A stretch of DNA of 64,000 nt from Hyposmocoma kahamanoa (Eukaryota > Arthropoda > Insecta > Lepidoptera > Cosmopterigidae), in contig NW_020653993.1 in assembly GCF_003589595.1 (NCBI RefSeq), forward strand, positions 8,256,488 through 8,320,487, in the 5' to 3' direction. The notes under the pieces were generated by a model. The model had not been told where the DNA came from. It made no database searches and worked only from the letters and a program-made list of their open reading frames with translations. Below, in pieces: positions 56,440 to 64,000 of this stretch. The stretch's first letter is position 1. Each line of letters begins with the position of its first letter. The translations under genes were made by a program, and so were the position numbers.

Positions 56440-56730
56440 AGTCAGTAGAGCTCGTTGTGAAAGAGTTCGTCCAAGGAAGTGGCAGTAGCCACCTTACCTA
56501 TTTCTGCTGCCAAGCAATAATGTCAGCATTACGGTTTTGAAGGGTAAGGGTGCTGGTGAAATTACAGGCACGTGAGACTTGTCAACTTATGTGAGTGACG
56601 GGCGCAATGGCAGTGTCCATCTTTTTTGCGATGTTAAGCTCTAAGAGGCATTGCAACTGTTATGGACTATTATGTAGCTTATCATCAAGCGCACGACTTG
56701 TTCGTCCCGTCATTTGATATTATAAAAAAA
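56440..56730 (+). mobile_element. Family A retroposon
   Basis: Full-length plus copy with a poly-A-like end (ATTATAAAAAAAAG). Confidence 0.65.
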
Positions 56731-56759
56731 AGTCTAATTTACGAGACGACAAATCACAA

Positions 56760-57020
56760 TCCTACAATCTCAAAGGTAGCGATGCAATCGCGCGTTGGTA
56801 TCGATGCAGTTGCACGCTTGATCGCGTTTGCATCACTACTTAATCGCGCGTGTGTAAAGGTAGACGATTAGCGACAGCATCGCTACTGCAACGCGTTTGT
56901 ATCGCTGCAGTCGCCGTGTGTAAACCCTTATAGGGCTAGTACGACAGGGGGCGACTTACACGAGAGCGACTTAAAGTGCGGAATCTCTATGCGAGAATAG
57001 CAGAACAGAAAAGCAGAGAA
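56760..57020. repeat. GC-rich repeat with ATCGC/TGCAGTCGC motifs and MITE relative
   Basis: Between 56770 and 56925, GCGATGCAATCGCGCG, GTATCGATGCAGTTGC, ATCGCGTTTGCATC and GTATCGCTGCAGTCGC recur in both orientations. The segment 56936-57020 (AGTACGACAGG, GAGAGCGACTTAAAGTGCGG) matches half of the hairpin at 59640. No coding content. Confidence 0.45.
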
Positions 57021-57647
57021 GCAATATGAAATCTTGCTATAATACCGAGTCTAGTCGAATCGATATAATCAGCTAGTACGATAGGAACGCAAAACCTACG
57101 TGTGTCAATCCGGACATCACAATCTATCTGAGATATCGCACTGCTAATAGAATAGTGTATTAACTCAAAATAGTGTATTAAATCTTTCAGAATAGCTGAA
57201 AAACCAGTTCCAGTGAAAGATTATTATAATTTATGTATAGGTTAAAATTTATTAGACGTCTAAACAACCCCTACTTGCTAAGTATATTTAAAAATAAAAC
57301 TAAAAAATAATTTCATACTCTTGATTAAGGACTGTTTTGTCCAGAAGTAGCTCACAAAACGTTTGTCTCATTCTGGGTTAAGTAGATAAATATTTTAATG
57401 GTTTCTTACAATATTCTAACGACAATTTTATTGACGTGTAGAGAAACAAATGTTACGTTCAGAAACAGTATAGTCTTGAATTTCACATATTTTGAGTTAC
57501 AACACTTTTGTAGTAGCAGTGCGATATGTGCGCAGTAGTCAATCTTTCCCCAGTTTACCTCCATTCTTACTCTGTAAAGGACAGTGCCCATTTCGGAATC
57601 GCAAGTGTTGAAATCGCGACCGATTGAAAATTCGTACCACACTGGTA
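57021..57647. other. Intronic stretch, no exon recognised
   Basis: Nothing supported; the 78-residue ORF at 57406-57642 has no motif or splice support. Confidence 0.4.
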
Positions 57648-57935
57648 TAATTTTTTTTACGATACCGACGGGACGAACAAGTTGTCATGGTGGTTTAGTA
57701 AGGCCTATCCATAACAGTTAAAGTACCACTCAATGCTTTAAATCGCAAAAGTTTGTAAGGCACTACCACTGAGCCCGACATCCTGAGACATAATTAAGTT
57801 GATAAGTTCCATGTACCTGTGATTTCACCAGCACCCTTCGAAACCAGAACGCACTAATGTTCACATTACCGCTTGGCGGCAAAAATAAGTAAGGTGGCAG
57901 TACTTCACTTTCACGAGGTGCCTTAATGCTGCTTA
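57648..57935 (-). mobile_element. Family A retroposon
   Basis: Full-length minus copy, 85 bp past the donor of the 171-nt exon. Confidence 0.6.
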
Positions 57936-58018
57936 ATCTCACTATATCTTCTAAATATCAATGAATATTATTAAACTTTTCAAACCAGGTTGTTATTATT
58001 AAACGGGAGGGTACTTAC

Positions 58019-58189
58019 AGATTCCGGATCGCCACTTGCCCCTAACGCCACTTCGAAGGCTAACCAGTCTTTCTTCTCCAGATTCTCGACTCTCACGCTC
58101 TTCAACATCGTGCGAATTGGATTGAACGATGTTTTCGGTATGTTGCTATTAGCGGTAGTATGTGTTGCCAGTTCTGGCATTGCACCTTG
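58019..58189 (-). CDS. Coding exon, 171 nt, last long exon before the microexons
   Basis: Acceptor CAATTACCAG and donor GTAAGT bound 57 codons, the longest confident exon. The peptide begins QGAMPELATHTTANSNIPKT, contains SVRVENLEKKDWLAFEVALG and ends ASGDPES. It has no cysteine and no transmembrane stretch. It ends exactly on a codon, so any 27-nt microexon downstream can be joined without a frame change. I do not recognise a domain; the N-terminal half looks low-complexity and linker-like, and the C-terminal half looks folded. Confidence 0.75.
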
Positions 58190-58288
58190 CTGGTAATTGA
58201 AAATTGGTGATTAATTTAACTTGTGTTGTTAGTAAGTCAACAATAGAGTGGAAAAACTCCAATACTGATATTACTTCATCTTTATTTC

Positions 58289-58441
58289 ATAGGAAACGAA
58301 ACTTTTTCAGGATTTAAATCGCGTATATTTGTTTTTTCAGTCAGCCCTGACCATGGGACCTGTAAAGCGCCCGAAACGTTGGTTTGTTTGAAAAAACAAA
58401 TATACGCCACTTAAATCTGGAAAAATAGTTTCATTTCCTAT
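58289..58441. mobile_element. Penelope-like 3'-end fold-back, second copy
   Basis: Imperfect arms (58289-58340 and 58389-58441) enclose ACCATGGGACCTGTAAAGCG and CCCGAAACGTTGG. The GACCTG...CCGAAACGTTGG motif is the characteristic end of Penelope-like elements. The flank after the right arm (TGTAACAATCGCGAAAACCT) is also shared with the copy at 48335. Confidence 0.6.
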
Positions 58442-58446
58442 ATGTA

Positions 58447-58700
58447 ACAATCGCGAAAACCTAAGCACTAGGTTTATTTCATATGTTAACAAATTAAACT
58501 TCAAATTGTCACATGGATTAAAATCTGCTACTCATTCGTAAGGCAGATTCCCCTGTAAGAAATGAATAAACTTTAGGAGTCGCTAGTTATTGTAAATAAA
58601 CATTTATATACATTTATCATTTATAATATTAATTTCAAATATCATAAATCGAAACAACTAAAGATTTATGTCGTCGAAATACACACCATAATATATAATT
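58447..58700 (-). mobile_element. Non-LTR retroelement 3' end, minus orientation, second copy
   Basis: It shares GGCAGATTCCCCTG and the following CATTTATATACATTTATCA segment with 35290-35400. It directly follows the Penelope-like fold-back at 58289-58441. Confidence 0.5.
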
Positions 58701-58727
58701 TGAAACCTGTAAGTTTTTTGTTATAAT

Positions 58728-59000
58728 ATAATAACAAGAGACGTGACGAACAAGTCTTTGGTGGTAAGCGACATGCCTATCCATAATAGTTGCAGTGCCA
58801 TTCAGAACTATAAATCGCAAAGATCTTATCGGCACTGCCACTGCACCTGTCACCCTGGGACATAAGTTGACAATTTCCATATGCCTGTAATTTCACCAGC
58901 ACCCTTACCCTTCGAATCCGGAACGCAGGCAGAAATATGTAAGGTCGCAGGGCTTCCCTGGACGAACTCTTTCACCTGGAGCTGTACTGCTACTAGTACC
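58728..59000 (-). mobile_element. Family A retroposon
   Basis: Full-length minus copy between the 171-nt and 60-nt exons. Confidence 0.6.
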
Positions 59001-59163
59001 ACTGCTGGTAGTACAATAAAAATAATTTTGTGACAACCCTACGCTCCGAATGACGTATGGCATTGACACGCCAAACGGGCGGGAGTTGGACTACTTAATA
59101 CTTGTGTGATTACACTGTGGCATTGACCAATGTAGTTAGTATATTGATGGTAAACATACTTAC

Positions 59164-59223
59164 GCGTAAACCATAAATCACTCTTTTCGGATTGTAATCT
59201 GTGATGGGCACGTAAACAGTTCC
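59164..59223 (-). CDS. Coding exon, 60 nt
   Basis: Acceptor CCTTTTAACAG and donor GTAAGT flank 60 nt reading GTVYVPITDYNPKRVIYGLR in phase 0. One other frame is also open, but only this one keeps the phase shared by the neighbours. Alternating hydrophobic and polar residues suggest beta strands. Intronic SINE-like copies lie on both sides (58728-59000 and 59797-60005). Confidence 0.7.
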
Positions 59224-59639
59224 CTGTTAAAAGGAATGTGTACTTAAATAATCAACGCAGACGTTCTTTCTTAGGTAGCAAGTGGCAATAGGCATTGCAT
59301 TATCTTAATCTTCGTATTGCTCTTATCCCATCATTTGTGGTAGGCACTCACAAACACATTCATGTCTATCGTAATTCATTCGTTATTCACTTTCTCCTAA
59401 TAATGTTCTAACAATGTTCTTATGAACCACTAGCCACATATACCAGGAAGGTTTCTTCATAGAGGATTCTCAACAAAGTACTGACAAAACTCAACGATTT
59501 ACGCGCGCACATTTGTGGACGTTACACTTAGACATTATGACCACAAATTACTTAACAGTTACTACGTAACAGATACATCATTCTTATACAAAATCAAAAA
59601 CACCTACGCTATAATAGCCTACTAAGTCTGACTTATGAC

Positions 59640-59762
59640 ACCAGTAGGGCTGCCACGGCAGAGAGCGACTTGCGCGAGAGCGACATAAAGCGCGAGATCC
59701 CTATGCGAGAATAGCATTATCTCGCGCTTTATGTCGCTCTCTCGCCTGTCGTGCTAGCCGTA
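59640..59762. mobile_element. Hairpin MITE (GAGAGCGACATAAAGCG)
   Basis: The left arm AGAGCGACATAAAGCGCGAG and its inverse CTCGCGCTTTATGTCGCTCT are separated by about 30 bp. Weaker outer similarity (GTAGGGCTGCCACG against CGTGCTAGCC) extends the repeat. A diverged relative lies at 56936-57020. Confidence 0.6.
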
Positions 59763-59796
59763 ACGTTTAATTTGAAAAAGGAATAACTTCAATATT

Positions 59797-60005
59797 TCTA
59801 TCCATAGCAATTGCAATGCCCCTCGGTGCTTTAAATTGCAAATATCTGAGATCATTGCCACAGCATACGTCACCCTGAGCACCAGCACTCTTACCCTTCA
59901 AAACTGGAACGTATTGTAATGCTCACACTACTGCTTCGCGTCAGAAATAAGTAAGGTGGCAATACTTCCCTGAACGATTTCTTTCACAAAGAGCTTCTAC
60001 TACTA
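59797..60005 (-). mobile_element. Family A retroposon, truncated
   Basis: It lacks the A-rich end and keeps GTCAGAAATAAGTAAGGTGG. Confidence 0.55.
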
Positions 60006-60642
60006 CTTAAATCAAATTAGATCATGTGTCTTTTGATGCCGATTGTGTTGCCAGTGATTCATGTGAACATTGTTACCATAATTCAACCATTTTGTTTAGC
60101 GTTCCCCTAGATTTTTTTTCCATAAATTACAGAAGTAAAGTAAACGTTTATTTCTCATCACAAACTATAGGTATGACAATAATAGTAATAACTAAACTAA
60201 TGTAATTTAATTATAGTTTGTGAGGGAGCTGGAATCTAAACTAGGTCGAAACCTGTCATATAGCTTCCAGGCCCCCCACCATTATTAAAATGTGATATGT
60301 CCATTATTAAAACAAATTTAGGGAAAATGTCATAATTGTTGTTTCCCACCACCTAGGTAGCAATAGAACAGTCTCCATTCGCATTCCACTTAGGGACTCT
60401 TTAAAAAATAGATGCTCACGTGTTCAAGCGCTCGTGCGTTCACTGCATGCGCCTTCAAATGCTATACGCATGATTACTTTATACGTGCGTCTACGCAATG
60501 CTTTCGATTATATTTCCAAAAATGGTACAAAGTTTGATTATTTTTGACCGTAATTACCCTGTTACAGTTTTCGATGAGACTCTCTATGAGTACGATTAAT
60601 TAAAAACGGTAAAGTAATTAAGACTAACTGCTGTTAACTTAC

Positions 60643-60681
60643 ATTCACTTCAAACTGCTTATTCTGTCCAGTCATAGGGTC
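60643..60681 (-). CDS. Coding exon, 39 nt
   Basis: Acceptor TTTTGTTTTTGCAG and donor GTAAGT flank 39 nt reading DPMTGQNKQFEVN. The two alternative frames contain stops (CCTATGA and GAATAA contexts), so the phase is fixed at 0. It lies only about 250 bp downstream of the 33-nt exon. Joined, the two read smoothly as a hydrophilic, beta-prone segment. Confidence 0.7.
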
Positions 60682-60930
60682 CTGCAAAAACAAAACTTAT
60701 GACGATCAACTAAACCGTTTAAAATGCAAATGTGTAAATTTATCCACTCTACGCATCTCTGCGCTTCCTTCTAAAAACGGTCCCGTCCTAATTCGAAGCA
60801 TCATGTTTTCAAATATTTGGAATGCGATGCCGTTTATTGTATACATACATTACCTTATTGTTCTTGAACAACATAATGTCTGAACATTGCATATTATATT
60901 AAATTATTATTAATTGAAAGGATTGCGTAC

Positions 60931-60963
60931 CGTAACCTTCGCTAAGCCATCTGAAGTGTCATT
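60931..60963 (-). CDS. Coding exon, 33 nt
   Basis: An excellent acceptor (a T-rich tract ending TTTTTTTCAG) and a GTACGC donor bound 33 nt. Only one frame is open, encoding NDTSDGLAKVT; the other two frames hit stops at once. Phase 0 at both ends. A broken Jockey-like reverse transcriptase occupies the intron upstream (61360-62140). Confidence 0.65.
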
Positions 60964-61024
60964 CTGAAAAAAATAAACAATAAAAATTATGGATCAATAA
61001 TTCACGAGCATCAAATAGCTGTTT

Positions 61025-61255
61025 TTGTAACTAATTTGTTTTACATTGACGAGCTGCAATTTATCAATACTACTCTAATTTCTAATGATAATAAACAAAT
61101 CAACTAGATGGCGCTTATTGCATACATTTTTATTGATACTGCCGGCAATTTTTTTGTTTATGATTAGCGCCATCTATCCATGTTAGCAAGCGTGTAACAC
61201 ACAATGACATCTATGGATACGCAATATTTATTAATGTTCAGAAAATAATTCTATG
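61025..61255 (+). repeat. Family E repeat
   Basis: It holds TTGACGAGCTGCAATTTATC, AACTAGATGGCGCTTATTGC and GCGCCATCTATCCATGTTAG, collinear with 49840-50060. Intronic. Confidence 0.55.
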
Positions 61256-61345
61256 TCATGATCAATATTTGAATAATATTACAAAGAAAAATAACACATA
61301 TTTCATGTTAAAATTGTTTTATATAAAAAGCCGTGGTTTACTTTG

Positions 61346-61403
61346 GCGTTACTTTACACCACTATAGTACCATACGGGACTGTAGTGGTGTAAAGTAACG
61401 CCT
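61346..61403. repeat. Hairpin at the end of the RT relic
   Basis: GGCGTTACTTTACACCACTA and its exact inverse flank about 18 bp. The inverse copy lies within RT-derived sequence (YFTPLQ codons). Confidence 0.7.
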
Positions 61404-62140
61404 CACCCTGGAAAGGATGCCAAGCTTTCTTGCTGCATTTTTGGCCATGGATTCAATATATCCGCCGAAGTTCAAATTGGACGACAGGCCCAGTCCAAGC
61501 AGCTGAAGACAGTCGGCTATCGGTATGGCCCTGACCCTTGCACTGGTCAAGTACCTATCTACAACTGTGCTGTCATCAGCATACGCAAAGGTACCTGAAA
61601 TTAACATATCATTGATATGCAGCAAAAAAGGAGTTGCAGACACTACGGAACCCTGAGGAACTCCATCGCTATAAGTTCGGAAGAATAGCCTTCTAAGACT
61701 ACACGAATCGAACGTTCACTCAAGAAATCCGAGATCCAATTGCAAAGGTCAGTGGGAAGTTCATAAGAGGGAAGCTTACTTAAAAGTCTTGCGTGTCAGG
61801 CCCTGTCAAAGGCTTTAGAAATGTCCAAAGACACTGCAAGTGCTTCGCCTTGCTTTTCTATAGCCTTGCTCTGTATGTGACAGGCACATCCAAGAAGATC
61901 CCCAGTAGATCGCCCTTGTCGTAATCCATACTGGCGATCACTGAGGAGGTCGTTGTCTTCAAGGTACGACAGGAGACGGTTATTGAGTACACGTTCCATA
62001 GTCTTGCACAGTATGGAAGTGACTGAGATAGGTCTGTAGTTGACAGGGTCAGCTCTGCTTCCTTTTTTAGGCACATGTTGCACGTTTGCAAGCTTCCACG
62101 ACCTGAGAACTACACCACTCTCAAGTGAAAGGCGGTAAAG
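61360..62140 (-). pseudogene. Jockey-like reverse transcriptase relic with YADD motif
   Basis: Minus-strand reading gives RSWKLANVQHVPKKGSRADP, NYRPISVTSILCKTMERVLN, DLLSDRQYGLRQGRSTGDLL and LDISKAFDRA. After a stop it continues through LLSKLPSYELPTDLCNWISD, then FAYADDSTVVDRYL (the catalytic Asp pair) near 61580 and LSRVRRYFTPLQ near 61400. Stops and frameshifts separate the blocks. It is an intronic insertion in the microexon gene in the same orientation. It ends at a 25-bp-arm hairpin (61346-61403). Confidence 0.85.
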
Positions 62141-62440
62141 GACTGTGTGGGGCTAATTTAACGAACAAAAAATACCATTACAGTGCTTCTAGAAGTCTTT
62201 TATATGAAGGCGCCATAAGTGGGTTTAAAGTCGTTAAAACTGAAAAATCTTTAAAAACTACGAGCATTGCAAGTCCATTATCATAAAACTGACGAGGTTC
62301 TCAACATTACTCTTTCACTTAGGCTGCTCACTCACTGCTTTTATTTGGGCTGTTGGTACAAAGCTCCTTTTATGTATTACTTGTAGACGACGTAGACATA
62401 TTAAACAAAACTATTTACAATGACAAAACAACATACGAAC

Positions 62441-62482
62441 CGAATCGACTTTAACCCAACGTATTGGTGCTCCAAAATCATC
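62441..62482 (-). CDS. Probable coding exon, 42 nt, weak donor
   Basis: A strong acceptor (ACTATTTCAG) precedes an open frame reading DDFGAPIRWVKVDS. For phase 0, as in the neighbouring exons, the donor must be GTTCGT, which is a poor 5' splice site. The better-looking GTATGT six... bases further on (actually four bases into the next codons, exon start 62437 in plus coordinates) would give a 46-nt exon that shifts the next exon (60931-60963) into a stop. Either the weak donor is used, or this exon belongs to another isoform. The peptide is similar in composition to the neighbouring exons. Confidence 0.5.
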
Positions 62483-62802
62483 CTGAAATAGTAAGTAGTA
62501 GTAAAGAAATTTATGATGCATTTATAGACGTCAACGTTGCTATTTAAAATAAATTTAAAAGTCTACGTTGTTTTAGAAAACAATCGCATGATTTCTGCCA
62601 TCCTTATCATAACTAACGTAATCGACATTTTTAGCTAAATTAAAATATTTACACATCTAGAACTAGCGAAATGGGATTTACCATCCCTTGCAACTGTTTT
62701 TTTTATATCTTATTTAATTCCAGTTTTACTATTGAGCAAAATTAACATAATTTACGTTTGTCAAATAAAAATAACTATAGGTGCCAATATCCCATTCATT
62801 TT

Positions 62803-63012
62803 AATAGCAGTAGAGCTCCTTGTGAAAGTGTTTGTCCAGGGAAGTACTGCCACCTTACCTATTTTATTATTGTGTCAACATTATTGTGTTCCAGAAGACT
62901 AAGAGTGCTAGTGAAATTATAGGCACATGGGATATGTCAACTTATGTCTCAGGGTTGCGATTTAAAGCTCTGAGTGGCACTGCCACTGTTATGGATAAAC
63001 GTGTAGCTTCAA
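62803..63012 (+). mobile_element. Family A retroposon joined to family J
   Basis: Plus copy with internal deletions ending GTTATGGATAAACGTGTAGC; a family J copy follows at 63059. Confidence 0.55.
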
Positions 63013-63058
63013 ATAAAAAATCTCAAAAGGTACAAAAACGCAAATCGATGCATTCAGG

Positions 63059-63250
63059 AGATGGAAAAACTTCCTATTTACTTTAAATTTCTTATCAAGG
63101 GAATTAATTTGGGCATTACCTTAAGAATAGATAAAAGCTAGTGTGTGAATGTGAAGGAAATATGATGTGAAATCAGCCTGCAAAATTTGTATGTACAATC
63201 CATTTTTTTGCATTTCAGTAACTTTGTCTTTTATTATACGAGTATGAGAA
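63059..63250 (+). repeat. Family J repeat
   Basis: Preceded by the family A copy at 62803 with about 45 unmatched bases between. Confidence 0.55.
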
Positions 63251-63367
63251 AATAAAGCGACAAAATGGGTTAGGTAAGGGCAAACCTGTCCAAGAGTCTA
63301 TGATGATTTCATACGCCTATTGTATGTACACACATTTGGTAAAGGGGAAATACGCTGCGTTACTTAC

Positions 63368-63436
63368 TTCATGGGGTATTTGAACTTGCTTCACTTCTTG
63401 CGGAGTATATGTGGGTTCGAAGACGTCGTTGTGGTG
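63368..63436 (-). CDS. Coding exon, 69 nt, most upstream exon seen
   Basis: On the minus strand the acceptor ends TTATTAAG after a run of T, and the donor is GTAAGT (plus-strand ACTTAC at 63362-63367). Only one of three frames is open: 23 residues starting HHNDVFEPTYTP and ending VQIPHE, phase 0 at both ends. The segment is polar, with no Cys and no hydrophobic signal. No methionine start or upstream exon was found before the window end, so it is called internal. It starts the series of short symmetric exons running down to 58019. Confidence 0.65.
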
Positions 63437-64000
63437 CTTAATAAAAAAAAAGTTAAAAGAGTTAGGTCACAAATTCGCAACGGCGTGTACAATTGTGCGC
63501 GTTTTAAAAACGTGTTTAAAAATGGTATAATATTATTTCATCCTCTAAGGTAACCTCTGTTGTAAATGTGCTCTTTATTAAATAAACGATTTTTTTACGT
63601 TTGATATTTATATTAACTGTTCCGTCTATATTAATAGACCTACGGATAAATTATAACTGCATTCAAGGTAACACTATCAATATGTTTAAGCATACCAAAT
63701 TAATATTTGACAGTCAAAAATAATATTTGATTCTCTTTTTCCATGTAGGTTAGGTTAGGTTGGTTAGCATATTGTTATGAAAAAGCAGCACCAATGCCGC
63801 GGCAGCGGCCGGCGACTGCCAGAAGCGAATTTGCTTGCGTTTCTGAACATGATTTTAAGGTTTTTAATGCTTATTTGTCTTAGTTTTGAAGCTCTACAAG
63901 AAACTATCAAAGTTAATTTATTTATTCCAAATCAAACATTACCTCAGAACAGATTAAAATTACATTGATTTAATTTATTTTATGTCTCAGAGAAAAAGGA
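63437..64000. other. No exon recognised at window end
   Basis: Short TAGGTTAGGTTAGGTT near 63747. Upstream exons of the minus-strand gene would be expected here or beyond. Confidence 0.4.

Larger units (their letters stand above)
35656..63436 (-). other. Multi-exon gene with an array of 27-nt microexons (extent seen in window)
   Basis: Fourteen short open segments on the minus strand are each bounded by a pyrimidine-rich AG acceptor and a GT donor. Thirteen have a clear length divisible by three and phase 0 at both ends (69, 33, 39, 60, 171 and eight of 27 nt); the exon at 62441 fits only with a weak donor. I see neither a start codon exon with signal peptide nor a terminal exon with a stop, so the gene probably continues past both limits. 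Introns carry SINEs, MITEs and retroelement relics. The family is not recognised. A run of Cys-rich nonapeptides after a non-Cys region suggests a secreted or extracellular disulfide-rich repeat, but that is inference. Confidence 0.75.

Noticed and set aside
62655..62700. 12-nt candidate exon (LQGM) before an AG
   Set aside because: The acceptor is A-rich on the minus strand and lacks a pyrimidine tract.
63745..63768. TTAGG-like telomeric repeat
   Set aside because: Only two to three units; short TAGGTT runs are common in insect DNA and do not indicate a telomere.
1..64000. CRISPR arrays, operons or bacterial defence systems
   Set aside because: No regularly spaced direct repeats with unique spacers; all gene and repeat features are those of an animal genome.

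Overview
This is eukaryotic, AT-rich, intron- and repeat-dominated DNA, most likely from a moth or butterfly (Lepidoptera). That assignment rests on the repeats: a SINE-like retroposon with about 26 copies in both orientations, tRNA-derived SINEs carrying the SINE head with A and B boxes, RTE- and Jockey-like non-LTR retrotransposon relics, Penelope-like element ends, and several families of small inverted-repeat DNA elements (MITEs). There are no operons, bacterial genes or CRISPR arrays. No intact autonomous transposon is present: every reverse transcriptase is broken by stops and frameshifts. The species cannot be named from the sequence alone.

The most interesting content is a host gene on the minus strand spanning at least 35656-63436, read from high to low coordinates. 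Six ordinary-looking exons lie at 63368-63436, 62441-62482, 60931-60963, 60643-60681, 59164-59223 and 58019-58189. Eight exons of exactly 27 nt follow, at 56046-56072, 54346-54372, 53127-53153, 52152-52178, 51383-51409, 51085-51111, 44304-44330 and 35656-35682. Each 27-nt exon has an AG acceptor and a GT donor, is in phase 0, and encodes one nonapeptide of the form C-x-G-x-x-C-x-x-x (the first has E for G). Joined, they would form a cysteine-rich nine-residue tandem repeat. I do not recognise the protein family. The gene is probably incomplete at both ends of what I can see.

Layout: 1-35 kb is almost all repeats and unrecognised AT-rich sequence. It holds broken Jockey-like and RTE-like relics (3.1, 5.7-6.8, 7.2, 12.1, 22.9, 27.2 and 30.4-31.0 kb), a retroelement ORF1 fragment (16.8 kb), a 950-bp TA-flanked inverted-repeat element (14.07-15.02 kb), a hAT-like MITE (23.6-24.1 kb), a fold-back SINE (25.7-26.1 kb) and a decayed copy of a conserved transposon-like protein (27.5-28.6 kb). 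From 35 to 64 kb the same repeat families fill the introns of the microexon gene, together with a Penelope-like relic (41.8-42.3 kb), an ORF1-only element nested in a SINE (40.7-41.2 kb) and a Jockey-like reverse transcriptase fragment (61.4-62.1 kb).

The repeats cross-reference one another and show nesting, which gives a relative history: SINE copies are interrupted by later insertions at 4.7, 32.3, 40.7 and 54.7 kb, and a MITE sits inside an older inverted-repeat element at 14-15 kb. The main limits are that exon calls come from splice signals, open frames and repeated exon structure only, without transcripts or homology searches, and that family names for repeats are by recognition.
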